From Fen-999 sp964530115 (GTDB taxonomy: Bacteria; Pseudomonadota; Gammaproteobacteria; Burkholderiales; Rhodocyclaceae): a stretch of DNA of 64,000 nt. A model generated the notes under the pieces. The model worked only from the letters and a program-made list of their open reading frames with translations, searched no databases and was not told the DNA's origin. The stretch is from the NCBI GenBank assembly GCA_964530115.1, contig CAZGYD010000105.1, positions 1 to 64,000 of the forward strand, written 5' to 3'. Shown in pieces: positions 25,881 through 33,988 of the stretch. Position numbers and translations under genes: made by a program. Each line of letters opens with the position of its first letter. Position 1 is the first letter of the stretch.

Positions 25881-26975
25881 TCAGGCCGCGTGCAGGCGCA
25901 CCGGAATCCGCCGCGCGCCGAAGGCCTTTTCGAAATGGCCGAAGCGGCCGGCGATGGCCGTGCCGCAATGCGTGCAGTGGCCGGTGTCGTCGAGCCGGTA
26001 GTTGAGGATCTCGTACCAGTCGCGCTCGATCACCGGCCTGCCGCAGCCGGGACAGTAGGTGGCATCGCCGGCACGGTCGTGCACGTTGCCCGTATAGACG
26101 TAGTGCAAACCGGCGTCCAGGGCGATCTTCCGTGCGCGGGTGAGCGTCGCCGGCGGCGTCGGCGGCGCATCGAGCAGCTTGTAGTCCGGGTGGAAGGCCG
26201 AGAAGTGCAGCGGCACGTCGGCGCCGAGTTCCTTCGCGCACCATCCGGCGAGCGCCTTGATCTCGGCGTCCGAATCGTTCTGGCCGGGGATGAGCAGCGT
26301 CGTGATCTCGAGCCAGCAGTCGGTCTCGTGACGGACGTAGGCGAGGATGTCGAGCACCGGTTGCAGATGCCCGCCGCAGAGCCTGAAGTAGAAGTCGTCG
26401 GTGAAGGCCTTGAGGTCGATGTTGGCCGCGTCCATCTTCGCGTAGAACTCCTTCGCCGGGCCGAGGTGCATGTAGCCCGCGGTGACCGCGACGGTGGCGA
26501 TGCCCAGCGCGTGGCAGGCGTCGGCGGTGTCCATCGCGTACTCGGCGAAGATCACCGGATCGTTGTAGGTGAAGGCGACGCTGCGCGAGCCGTAGCGCTG
26601 CGCGGCCCTGGCGATCGTCTCGGGCATCGCGTCGTCCATCAGCGTGTCCATCTCGCGCGACTTGGAGATGTCCCAGTTCTGGCAGAACTTGCAGGCGAGG
26701 TTGCAGCCCGCGGTGCCAAAGGAGAGCACCGAGGAGCCCGGATAGAAGTGGTTGAGCGGTTTCTTCTCGATCGGGTCGATGCAGAAGCCGCTGCTCCTGC
26801 CGTAGGTGGTCAGGATCATCTGCCCGCCCTTGTTGGCGCGCACGAAGCAGGCGGCGCGCTGGCCGTCGTGCAGCTTGCAGTCGCGCGGGCAGAGATCGCA
26901 TTGGATGCGGCCGCCGTCGATCGGATGCCACCACTTCGCGGGCCGTCCGCTCAGGATTTCATCGGCTCTTTCCAT
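25881..26975 (-). CDS. amrS: AmmeMemoRadiSam system radical SAM enzyme
   Basis: 364 residues. The radical SAM cluster is C-N-L-A-C-K-F-C (Cx3Cx2C), preceded by a cysteine-rich N-terminus (C-D-L-C-P-R-D-C-K-L) and followed by a rubredoxin-like C-terminal zinc region (C-P-G-C-G and C-T-H-C-G). This is the AmrS pattern, related to pyruvate-formate-lyase activators. The ATG at 26975 gives the typical M-E-R-A-D start and overlaps the AMMECR1 gene by 25 bp. Substrate unknown. Confidence 0.9.
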   Translation of the reverse strand: MERADEILSGRPAKWWHPIDGGRIQCDLCPRDCKLHDGQRAACFVRANKGGQMILTTYGRSSGFCIDPIEKKPLNHFYPGSSVLSFGTAGCNLACKFCQNWDISKSREMDTLMDDAMPETIARAAQRYGSRSVAFTYNDPVIFAEYAMDTADACHALGIATVAVTAGYMHLGPAKEFYAKMDAANIDLKAFTDDFYFRLCGGHLQPVLDILAYVRHETDCWLEITTLLIPGQNDSDAEIKALAGWCAKELGADVPLHFSAFHPDYKLLDAPPTPPATLTRARKIALDAGLHYVYTGNVHDRAGDATYCPGCGRPVIERDWYEILNYRLDDTGHCTHCGTAIAGRFGHFEKAFGARRIPVRLHAA

Positions 26976-27505
26976 TTCTGTACCTCGTAGCGGTAGAGCT
27001 TCACGTCCGGCGCCCAGAAGTCCGCCGGCAGGCCGGCCTTCTGCTTCAGGTGGGCGAGGAACCGCCCGGGATCGGGCAGGCTCTCCCAGACCTGCGGCAG
27101 GAAAGTGCCGCGCCGGCCGCGCCATTCGAGGATCACGCCGTCGATGCCCGGCCGCAGCCGGCGGATCGCGTCTTCTTCGTCCGTGAATCCGATCGGCGTC
27201 GCCGGCGTGAGCAGCGACACCTCGACGCGCGTGCGTGCGAGCTCATCACGCGAGAGCGGCGGAAAGCGCGGGTCGCGAAAGGCGGCGGCTTTCGCGTTTT
27301 CGCGCACGTCGGCATCGAGCGACCGGTGCGCCTCGAGCGAGCCGATGCAGCCGCGCAGCCGGCCCTCCTGGGTGAGCGTGACGAAAGTCGCGCCGGGTAG
27401 CCCGAGTGCCGGATCGTCGGGCTCCGACGCAGGCGCGATGCCGAATTCGCCGGCGATGGCGTTGCGCGCACGCACGAGCAGCGCGCGGCCGAGCGTCTCA
27501 GTCAT
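26951..27505 (-). CDS. amrA: AMMECR1 domain protein of the AmmeMemoRadiSam system
   Basis: 184 residues with the AMMECR1 signature L-R-G-C-I-G-S-L, and F-V-T-L-T-Q-E-G, A-F-R-D-P-R-F-P-P-L and V-E-V-S-L-L-T-P. A cysteine sits in the conserved R-G-C-I-G loop. The start overlaps the MEMO gene stop by 8 bp. Function is not established in bacteria; co-occurrence with MEMO and the radical SAM partner suggests a joint radical-based modification. Confidence 0.92.
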   Translation of the reverse strand: MTETLGRALLVRARNAIAGEFGIAPASEPDDPALGLPGATFVTLTQEGRLRGCIGSLEAHRSLDADVRENAKAAAFRDPRFPPLSRDELARTRVEVSLLTPATPIGFTDEEDAIRRLRPGIDGVILEWRGRRGTFLPQVWESLPDPGRFLAHLKQKAGLPADFWAPDVKLYRYEVQKWKEPMKS

Positions 27506-28301
27506 GGCCGGCTTCCGTGAAGGCGAAGGCCGCGTAGCCGACCACCCGCGAGCGGTCGCCGGCGGTGTCGCCCGAGTTGCGCAGGTCGAGCAGTCGCGGC
27601 GCGAGATTGCGTCGGCGGGCGACCTCGATGAGACCGTTGATCGGCGTCGCTCCGCAGGCCTGCTCGTGGTGCGCCAGCGCCTGGAGGCGCAGGATGCTCT
27701 CGGCGGTCCTGTGATCGATCCGTTGTGCATCCTCATAGGGCAGATAGTGCGAGAGATCGGAACTCACGAGGATCAGCGTTTCCGGCCCGCCCCAGAGCCG
27801 GTCCATCACTTCCGCGACCTGTGCGGCGGAGGCCCCGCCAACGACGAAGGGCGCGATGGCGAACTCGTCGAGCACGGCCTGGAGGAAAGGCAGTTGCACT
27901 TCCAGGCTGTGCTCGGCGGCATGTGCGGCATCGTTGGTCTCGACCTGAGGCAGGTCGGCAACCGAGTCGACCGCGGCCTGGTCGACCGGCACGCGGCCGA
28001 GCGGCGTCTCGAAGAAGTCGGCCGAGGACGCTGCCAGCCCCGGCACCCAGACCCGGTGCGCGGGCCCGAACATGACGACGCGGCGTATGACCGCGGCTGA
28101 GTTTCGCAGGCAGGCGTAGGCGCTCGCCGCCACCGGCCCCGAGAAGACGTAACCCGCATGGGGCACGATCAAGGCCTTCGGCGATGCTGCCACGGGTTCC
28201 GCCCCCGAGAGCATCTCCCCGACTTCCGCGCCCAAAACCCGCGCGCTGCCCGGATAGAACATGCCGGCGACCGCCGCCGGACGCATCGTTGCCATCTTCA
28301 T
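27498..28301 (-). CDS. amrB: MEMO1 family protein of the AmmeMemoRadiSam system
   Basis: 267 residues. MEMO landmarks: A-G-M-F-Y-P-G, A-L-I-V-P-H-A-G-Y-V-F-S-G-P-V-A-A-S-A-Y, F-G-P-A-H-R-V, E-H-S-L-E-V-Q-L-P-F and S-S-D-L-S-H-Y-L. The histidines at these sites form the metal or active site shared with extradiol dioxygenases. First gene of the three-gene operon. Residues about 66-74 (R-N-S-A-A-V-I-R-R) are encoded by a dispersed element. Confidence 0.92.
   Translation of the reverse strand: MKMATMRPAAVAGMFYPGSARVLGAEVGEMLSGAEPVAASPKALIVPHAGYVFSGPVAASAYACLRNSAAVIRRVVMFGPAHRVWVPGLAASSADFFETPLGRVPVDQAAVDSVADLPQVETNDAAHAAEHSLEVQLPFLQAVLDEFAIAPFVVGGASAAQVAEVMDRLWGGPETLILVSSDLSHYLPYEDAQRIDHRTAESILRLQALAHHEQACGATPINGLIEVARRRNLAPRLLDLRNSGDTAGDRSRVVGYAAFAFTEAGHD
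28080..28105 (+). repeat. Dispersed GAGTTTC element, copy 7 (inside amrB)
   Basis: CGGCGTATGACCGCGGCTGA followed by GTTTC on the plus strand, antisense to amrB, which stays open across it. Confidence 0.85.
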
Positions 28302-28372
28302 CGTTCGACTCCTCTGGTTTCTTTATGGTGCAGCGCAGGGCCCGATTCAAGCGGGACTTGTAGAATGACGCC

Positions 28373-29047
28373 ATGCCCTGCCATGCCCTCGTTCCGGCTG
28401 CCGGCGGCGGTTCGCGCATGGGCGCGGACTGCCCGAAGCAGTATCTGCCGCTCGCGGGCGCGCCGCTCATCCGCCACGCGCTGGCGACGCTCTGCGCCGT
28501 GCCGGCGATCATGCGCGTCTGGGTCGTGCTCGCGGCCGACGACCGCCACTGGCCCGGCTTCCCCGAGTTCGGCGAGCGGCTGCGCGTCCTGCGCGTTGGC
28601 GGCGCGACGCGCGCCGAAAGCGTCGCCAACGGCCTCGCGGCGATGGCCGGCGAGGTCGCCGCCGACGACTGGGTGCTCGTGCACGACGCCGCGCGCGCCT
28701 GCCTCACCGTCGCGCACGTCGAGAAGCTGATCGCCGAGGTCGGCGACGACCCGGTCGGCGGCATCCTCGCGGTACCGGTCGCCGATACCCTCAAGCGCGA
28801 GCGCGGCGGCCGCATCGAAACGACGGTGCCGCGCGAGCGCCTCTGGCAGGCGCAGACGCCGCAGATGTTCCGCCACGGCCTGCTCTCGAAGGCGCTCGCC
28901 GCCGCGCGTGAGGTCACCGACGAGGCGGGCGCCGTCGAGGCGCTCGGCCTCTCGCCGAAGCTGGTGGCGGCGGATGCCACCAACCTCAAGGTCACCTGGC
29001 CGCTCGATCTGCGGCTCGCCGAATGGATCCTCGCCAACAGGACATGA
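28373..29047 (+). CDS. ispD: 2-C-methyl-D-erythritol 4-phosphate cytidylyltransferase
   Basis: 224 residues. The CTP-binding loop A-A-G-G-G-S-R-M-G-A-D-C-P-K-Q-Y and the V-H-D-A-A-R and V-A-D-T-L-K-R segments are typical. Third step of the MEP isoprenoid pathway, cytoplasmic. Stop overlaps ispF by 4 bp, the common proteobacterial arrangement. Confidence 0.96.
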   Translation: MPCHALVPAAGGGSRMGADCPKQYLPLAGAPLIRHALATLCAVPAIMRVWVVLAADDRHWPGFPEFGERLRVLRVGGATRAESVANGLAAMAGEVAADDWVLVHDAARACLTVAHVEKLIAEVGDDPVGGILAVPVADTLKRERGGRIETTVPRERLWQAQTPQMFRHGLLSKALAAAREVTDEAGAVEALGLSPKLVAADATNLKVTWPLDLRLAEWILANRT

Positions 29048-29529
29048 ACATGGACTTCCGCATCGGGCAGGGCTACGACGTGCATGCGCTGGTGCCCGGG
29101 CGCCGGCTGATCCTCGGCGGTGTCGAGATCGCGCACGAGGCCGGTCTGCTCGGCCATTCCGATGCCGACGTGCTGCTCCATGCGATCACCGATGCGCTCC
29201 TCGGCGCCGCAGGCCTGGGCGACATCGGCCGCATGTTCCCGGACACCGATGCGCGGTACCGCGGCGCCGACAGCCGCGTGCTGCTGCGCGCGGCGATGGA
29301 CGCCGTGCGCGCGGCCGGCTGGCGCGTCGGCAACGTCGACGCCACGGTGGTCGCGCAGGCGCCGAAGATCGCGCCGCACGTCGCCGCGATGGCGGCCAAC
29401 ATCGCGGCCGACCTCGGCATCGGGCCCGAGCGCGTGAGCGTCAAGGGCAAGACGCACGAGCGGCTCGGTTTCGAAGGCCGGCAGGAGGGCATCGTCGCAC
29501 AGGCGGTGGTGCTGCTCGTCCGGGCCTGA
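29044..29529 (+). CDS. ispF: 2-C-methyl-D-erythritol 2,4-cyclodiphosphate synthase
   Basis: 161 residues. Contains the zinc-binding G-Y-D-V-H-A-L, L-G-H-S-D-A-D-V-L-L-H-A-I and D-I-G-R-M-F-P-D-T-D segments of the trimeric enzyme. Next but one step of the MEP pathway after IspD. Start at 29044 is set by the ATGA overlap; an ATG two codons later is equally possible. Confidence 0.96.
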   Translation: MNMDFRIGQGYDVHALVPGRRLILGGVEIAHEAGLLGHSDADVLLHAITDALLGAAGLGDIGRMFPDTDARYRGADSRVLLRAAMDAVRAAGWRVGNVDATVVAQAPKIAPHVAAMAANIAADLGIGPERVSVKGKTHERLGFEGRQEGIVAQAVVLLVRA

Positions 29530-29532
29530 GCG

Positions 29533-30051
29533 ATGCCGCGGGTCTTCTTCGCCGTCTGGCCGAACGAGGCGGCGGCGAAGGCGCTGCACGCGGCCGCGCG
29601 CGAGGCGCAAAAGCGCTGCCACGGGCGGCTGATGCGCCGCGAGACGCTGCACCTGACGCTCGCCTTCCTCGGCGATATCGCCGAAGCACGGCTCGCCGAG
29701 GCGAAGCGCGTGGCGGACGCCATCGTCGCCGAACCCTTCGAGATGACGCTCGATACGCTCGGCTACTGGCGGCACAACCGCATCCTCTGGGCCGGCGGCG
29801 TGTCCCCGCGGCTGAGTTTCATCGCCGGCGCGCTCGGCGAGGGCCTGCGCGCGGCCGGCTTCCGGCTCGACGCGCGGCCCTTCGTCGCCCACATGACGCT
29901 CCTGCGCGACGCGCGCTGCGAGGCAACGCCCGTGCTCGCGGCGCCGGTCGCCTGGACCGTGCGCGAATTCCTGCTCGTCGAGTCGAAACTCTCGGCCGAG
30001 GGCGCGCGCTACGAGGCCATCGGCCGTTGGCCGCTGGGCGCCTCCGGCTGA
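29533..30051 (+). CDS. thpR: RNA 2',3'-cyclic phosphodiesterase (LigT-like)
   Basis: 172 residues of the 2H phosphoesterase fold with both H-x-T-x motifs, H-L-T-L-A-F-L-G and H-M-T-L-L-R-D. It opens 2',3'-cyclic phosphates on RNA ends. A dispersed element encodes residues 89-96 (G-V-S-P-R-L-S-F), between the two motifs, without breaking the frame. The 3' end overlaps the convergent globin gene by 43 bp. Confidence 0.9.
   Translation: MPRVFFAVWPNEAAAKALHAAAREAQKRCHGRLMRRETLHLTLAFLGDIAEARLAEAKRVADAIVAEPFEMTLDTLGYWRHNRILWAGGVSPRLSFIAGALGEGLRAAGFRLDARPFVAHMTLLRDARCEATPVLAAPVAWTVREFLLVESKLSAEGARYEAIGRWPLGASG
29797..29820 (+). repeat. Dispersed GAGTTTC element, copy 8 (inside thpR)
   Basis: GGCGTGTCCCCGCGGCTGAG followed by TTTC, in sense with thpR and read as GTG-TCC-CCG-CGG-CTG-AGT-TTC. 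Confidence 0.9.
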
Positions 30052-30434
30052 TTGCGCATGTGGTCGGCGAGATCCGTGAGCGCCTTGTCGAGCGCGGCGC
30101 GCAGCGGCGCGTCGTCGATCAGTTCGTCCATCGCCTGGCGCATGCAGAGCAGCCACTGGTCGCGCTCGGACTCGCCGATGGCGAAAGGCAGGTGACGGGC
30201 GCGCAGCCGCGGGTGGCCGAACTTCTCCACGAACAGATTCGGCCCGCCGAGCCAGCCCGAGAGGAACATGAACAGCTTGTCTTCGGAGCTGCGCAAGTCG
30301 GCCGGATGCAGCTTGCGGATGCCGTAGGCCTCGGGCAGCGTGTCCATGAGCTCGTAGAAGCGATGCACGAGTTCGCGCAGGGCGCGCTCGCCGCCGAGGC
30401 GCTGGTAGGGGGTGGGGGTCGGTTCACGGTTCAT
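30009..30434 (-). CDS. Group II truncated haemoglobin
   Basis: 141 residues. Y-Q-R-L-G-G-E-R-A-L-R-E-L-V-H-R-F-Y, L-S-G-W-L-G-G-P and F-G-H-P-R-L-R-A-R-H-L-P-F match truncated globins of group II; the proximal histidine is in R-A-R-H-L. Proposed roles include oxygen or NO chemistry. It overlaps the upstream glycosyltransferase-like gene by 4 bp and the convergent thpR gene by 43 bp. Confidence 0.9.
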   Translation of the reverse strand: MNREPTPTPYQRLGGERALRELVHRFYELMDTLPEAYGIRKLHPADLRSSEDKLFMFLSGWLGGPNLFVEKFGHPRLRARHLPFAIGESERDQWLLCMRQAMDELIDDAPLRAALDKALTDLADHMRNQPEAPSGQRPMAS

Positions 30435-31471
30435 TGCGGTGAATCCAGAAGTTTCAGGAGAAAGTCGCGGGCCTGGGCGACGCCTTCGGGTTCTGGCTTT
30501 TGGGGCGCCGGCCGGGCCCAGAGCCGGTCGAGTGCCGGGAGCAGGTCGCCCTCGAGCGCCTGCCGCCGCGTGATCTCGGCGGCGCGGCCATGGCGGTGCA
30601 GCCATTCGACGAGCGGCGTCTCCTCGGGCCAGTCGGGCCGGCGCAGATAGAGTACCGGAACGCCGTGCAGTGCGGCCTCGACGAAGGTGCCGTAGCCGGG
30701 CTTGGTGATCACCGCGTCCGCCGCCGCGAGCAGGTCGGCGAAGGGCATGTTCGCACCCGGCACCAGCCAGAGCACGTCCTCGCGCTGCGGCCAGTCGGCG
30801 ACGGGCAGGGGGAAGTCGAAGCCGCCGAGCGCGACCAGCACCCAGCGCTTCTCCTGCGGCAGGTCGAAGCGTTCCGCGAGTGCGGCGCGGTCGGGATGGC
30901 GAAGCTCGGCGACGGGGCCGATGACGACGACGTTGGCCAGATCGATCATCGGCATGCCGGGCGTGGTGCGCAGGAAGGCGCGCGCGCCCGAATAGGCGGC
31001 CAGCGCCGCGGCGCAGACCTCGCGCGCCCAGGGTTCGCGGCGGAAATAGTGGCCGACCAGATCGGCCCAGTGGAGCGAGCAGAGTGCCACCGCCGGAATG
31101 CCGGCGGCGGCCGCACCGGCGAGCGGCAGGTAGGCGATGTCGCTGAGCACGAGGTCGGGGACGAGCGACACGAGGAATCCGGCCTCGCGGCGTACGCGGC
31201 CGTCCCAGTCGGCATGGAATTCGCGGTAGCGCGCGGCGGAGGCGGGAAGGTCGATGTCGAGCGCGTTCTTCATGACGAAGCCGAAGTCGCTCGCCTCGTG
31301 GATGTGGTGGAAAGGCGCGGCGATGCGGGTCGCGAGCCGCTCGCGCGACAGGCCGCTGCGGATCGTCAATCGAAGGTTCGGCCGGACGGTGGTGAGCGCG
31401 TTGAGCACCGGCGCCAGCTGGGCGAGGTGGCCGAAGCCGTGGCTGGAGATGTCGACGAAGAGACGGCTCAT
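30431..31471 (-). CDS. Glycosyltransferase-like protein (GT28/MurG-type fold)
   Basis: 346 residues. It begins with F-V-D-I-S-S-H-G-F-G-H-L-A-Q, a nucleotide-sugar loop as in GT28 enzymes, and has a C-terminal I-T-K-P-G-Y-G-T-F-V-E-A and L-R-R-P-D-W-P-E-E-T-P donor-binding region. No signal or membrane segment. The acceptor is unknown. It is translationally coupled on both sides: 4-bp overlaps with the kinase gene upstream and the globin gene downstream. Confidence 0.75.
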   Translation of the reverse strand: MSRLFVDISSHGFGHLAQLAPVLNALTTVRPNLRLTIRSGLSRERLATRIAAPFHHIHEASDFGFVMKNALDIDLPASAARYREFHADWDGRVRREAGFLVSLVPDLVLSDIAYLPLAGAAAAGIPAVALCSLHWADLVGHYFRREPWAREVCAAALAAYSGARAFLRTTPGMPMIDLANVVVIGPVAELRHPDRAALAERFDLPQEKRWVLVALGGFDFPLPVADWPQREDVLWLVPGANMPFADLLAAADAVITKPGYGTFVEAALHGVPVLYLRRPDWPEETPLVEWLHRHGRAAEITRRQALEGDLLPALDRLWARPAPQKPEPEGVAQARDFLLKLLDSPQ

Positions 31472-32778
31472 GATCGCGAGGGCAGGGTGATCCGCGCGAC
31501 CAGCCCGCCTCCCTCGCGCGGCAGCAGGTCGAGCCGGCCGCCATGGCCGCGGGCGATGCGGTCGACGATGGCGAGCCCGAGCCCGGTGCCGCCGGTATCG
31601 GTGCGCGCCGCCTCGCGGCGCGTGAAGGGCAGCTTGAGCCGCTCGGCCTCTTCGGGCGGGATGCCGGGGCCGCGGTCGCGCACCTCGACGATCAGTTCGC
31701 CGCCGCGCACCGCGAGGCCCAGCTCGACCGGCGTGGCGGGCCCCGCGTGGCGCAGCGCGTTGTCGACGAGATTGACGATCGCCCGCCGGATCGCCTTCGG
31801 CCGCAGACTCAGCCGTGGTAACACGCCGGAGATCGCGGCCGTCACCTCGTGGCCGCGCCGCCGGTACTGGGCGGCGAGTTCCTCGGCGAGCGCCGCGAGG
31901 TCGAGCGCTTCCTCGGGTTCGCCGGCCCCGGCACGCGCGAAGTCGAGGAACTGGCCGATGCTGCGGTCCATCTCCTCGATGTCGGCGACCATCTCGTCGC
32001 GCGTCGCCGGATCGTCGATGGACATCTCGACGCCCATGCGCAGGCGCGTGAGCGGCGTGCGCAGGTCGTGGGAGACGCCGGCGAGGATCAGCGCGCGGTC
32101 ATCGTCGAGCCGCGCGAGTTCGGCGCTCATGCGGTTGAAGTTGCGCGCGAGCGCGCGGATCTCCTCGGGCCCGTTCTCCGGCACCGGCGGCGGCCGGCCG
32201 CCGCGGCCGATCTCGGCGGCGGCACGTTCGAGCGCCTTGAGCGGTTGTGTCACGCGGAAGACGATCAGCCAGGCGCCGGCGAGCGCGAGCAGGAAGACGG
32301 CGATGCCCCAGCCGAGCCACTGCGCCGGCATGTGGCGTTCGATGCGCTCGATCGGCAGCGCCACCCAGTATTCGTCCTCGTCGATGGCGAAGCTGACGAA
32401 CAGTGCCCGCTCGCCCTCGCGCTCCAGCGTCAGCTCGGTCCGGGGTCCGAGCTGCTCGCGCAGCAGTTCGCGGACACGGTGCAGGAAGGCGCGGTCAGGC
32501 AGCGGCGCGATGCGGTCTTCCGCTTCCGCGGGGTAGATGTGGATGCCCTCGCGGTCGGAAAGTTCGACCAGGAGCGGGATGCGCGTCTCCGGCCGCGCCG
32601 TGACCAGCGCCGTGCGCGTGAGATTGACGACGCTGACGATCATCTGCGCCAGCTGGCGCGCGCGCGGTTCGCGCTCGAAGGTGGCGAAGATCTCGAGCCA
32701 GGCGAGGACCGAGAGCAGGATCAGCGCGGCGATGAGCAGGAAGGTGCGCCAGAGCAGGCTCTGCGGGAAGAGCTTCAT
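31468..32778 (-). CDS. EnvZ-type sensor histidine kinase
   Basis: 436 residues: membrane segments at about 9-30 and 165-187 around a periplasmic domain, HAMP (about 188-240), dimerisation domain with G-V-S-H-D-L-R-T-P-L-T-R-L-R (the EnvZ-type phospho-acceptor) and HATPase with D-R-G-P-G-I-P and G-T-G-L-G-L-A-I-V. It overlaps the response regulator gene by 4 bp. A dispersed element encodes residues about 317-325 (G-V-L-P-R-L-S-L), just before the N-box. Confidence 0.92.
   Translation of the reverse strand: MKLFPQSLLWRTFLLIAALILLSVLAWLEIFATFEREPRARQLAQMIVSVVNLTRTALVTARPETRIPLLVELSDREGIHIYPAEAEDRIAPLPDRAFLHRVRELLREQLGPRTELTLEREGERALFVSFAIDEDEYWVALPIERIERHMPAQWLGWGIAVFLLALAGAWLIVFRVTQPLKALERAAAEIGRGGRPPPVPENGPEEIRALARNFNRMSAELARLDDDRALILAGVSHDLRTPLTRLRMGVEMSIDDPATRDEMVADIEEMDRSIGQFLDFARAGAGEPEEALDLAALAEELAAQYRRRGHEVTAAISGVLPRLSLRPKAIRRAIVNLVDNALRHAGPATPVELGLAVRGGELIVEVRDRGPGIPPEEAERLKLPFTRREAARTDTGGTGLGLAIVDRIARGHGGRLDLLPREGGGLVARITLPSRS
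31804..31829 (-). repeat. Dispersed GAGTTTC element, copy 9 (inside kinase gene)
   Basis: Read on the minus strand: GGCGTGTTACCACGGCTGAG followed by TCTG. It is in sense with the gene, in the CTG-AGT frame. Confidence 0.88.
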
Positions 32779-33512
32779 TCCTGCTTCTTGCCGTCGGGCA
32801 CGAAGACGTAGCCGAATCCCCAGACGGTCTGGATGTAGCGCGGCTTCGAGGGGTCCTCCTCGACCAGCTTGCGCAGCCGCGAGACCTGCACGTCGATCGA
32901 GCGGTCGAAGACCTCGTACTCGCGGCCGCGCGCGAGTTCCATCAGCTTGTCGCGTGACAAAGGCTTCCTTGGATGTTCGACCAGCACCTTGAGCAGCGCG
33001 AACTCGCCCGTGGTGAGTGTCGTCGTGACGCCGCCGCGCGTCAGTTCGCGCGTGCCGAGATCGAGCAGCACGTCGCCGAAGCCGACCTTCGCATCGGTTT
33101 CCGCCGGTGCGCCGGGTGGCGGCGGCGGGACGCGCCGGCGCAATACCGCATGGATGCGCGCCACGAGTTCGCGCGGGTTGAACGGCTTGGGCAGATAGTC
33201 GTCGGCACCGAGCTCCAGGCCGACGATGCGATCCACATCGTCGCCCTTGGCCGTGAGCATGACGATGGCGATGTCGTTCTTCTCGGCGCGCAGGCGGCGG
33301 CAGACCGAGAGGCCGTCCTCGCCGGGCATCATCAGGTCGAGGACGATGAGGTCGTAGAGCTCGCGCGCGAGCGCCTTGTCCATCGCCGCGGCGCCATCGA
33401 CCGCGCGCACGGTGAAGCCCTGGTCGCGCAGATAGCGCTCGAGCAGTTGGCGCAGGCGCAGGTCGTCGTCGACGACGAGGATCTTCTTCGGCTTTTCGTT
33501 GGTTCCGGTCAT
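32775..33512 (-). CDS. ompR: OmpR-family response regulator
   Basis: 245 residues. Receiver domain with I-V-L-D-L-M-M-P-G-E-D-G-L-S and V-M-L-T-A-K-G, then a proline-rich linker and a winged-helix domain (L-T-T-G-E-F-A-L-L-K, S-R-L-R-K-L-V, Y-I-Q-T-V-W-G-F-G-Y-V-F). Closest to OmpR proper in beta/gammaproteobacteria. Start 33512 gives a normal receiver N-terminus. Likely binding sites lie just upstream at 33556-33570. Confidence 0.9.
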   Translation of the reverse strand: MTGTNEKPKKILVVDDDLRLRQLLERYLRDQGFTVRAVDGAAAMDKALARELYDLIVLDLMMPGEDGLSVCRRLRAEKNDIAIVMLTAKGDDVDRIVGLELGADDYLPKPFNPRELVARIHAVLRRRVPPPPPGAPAETDAKVGFGDVLLDLGTRELTRGGVTTTLTTGEFALLKVLVEHPRKPLSRDKLMELARGREYEVFDRSIDVQVSRLRKLVEEDPSKPRYIQTVWGFGYVFVPDGKKQE

Positions 33513-33555
33513 GACGCGAATGCTAGCGATTCGCGCCGGTTTCGGCGAGAAAGCC

Positions 33556-33570
33556 TTACAAACCATTACA
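33556..33570 (+). promoter_or_regulatory. Candidate response-regulator box, TTACA-N5-TTACA
   Basis: Two TTACA words exactly 10 bp apart (33556-33560 and 33566-33570; TGTAA-N5-TGTAA on the minus strand), the spacing used by OmpR/CpxR/RstA-type regulators. The site sits in the divergent region between ompR and a small exported protein gene and could control both. Confidence 0.5.
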
Positions 33571-33614
33571 AAACGGGCCTTGCCGCTGATGCGGACTCGC
33601 CTAACATGGCGGGC

Positions 33615-33941
33615 ATGAAAAAGTCCGCACCGGTCCGTCTCCTCGCCGTCATCGCCGCGCTCGCCGCGACGCTGCCGGCGTTCGCCGACCGGGGCGGGCG
33701 CGGTGCCCCCGATCCGGGCTTCGGGCGCATGGATCCCGTCGAACGTCGCGAGATGATGCGCGAGATGCGCCGCGACGAGGCCTGGCGCGAGGAGCGGCGC
33801 GAGCGCCATTCCGGCTTTGGCCACATGTCGCCCGAGGAGCGCCGGCAGCTGCGCCACGACATCCGCAGCGCGCGCGATGGGCTCCCGCGGCGTCCGCCGC
33901 CGCCTCCGCCGCCGCCCGGCTATCCGTTCTGGCGCGACTGA
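33615..33941 (+). CDS. Small basic exported protein
   Basis: 108 residues: signal peptide (cleavage after A-F-A near 26), then an arginine/glutamate-rich helical stretch with M-D-P-V-E-R-R-E-M-M-R-E-M and M-S-P-E-E-R-R-Q-L-R, and a polyproline tail. Small size and repeated P-E-E-R-R-x-L-R recall periplasmic stress proteins of the Spy/CpxP kind, though no LTxxQ motif is present. It is divergent from the OmpR/EnvZ pair and follows a candidate regulator box. An ATG at 33606 is an alternative start. Confidence 0.7.
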   Translation: MKKSAPVRLLAVIAALAATLPAFADRGGRGAPDPGFGRMDPVERREMMREMRRDEAWREERRERHSGFGHMSPEERRQLRHDIRSARDGLPRRPPPPPPPPGYPFWRD

Positions 33942-33988
33942 CGCGCACTTCGGGCGGCTGCGTCGGGCCGCACGGTAGAATCGCGCCG

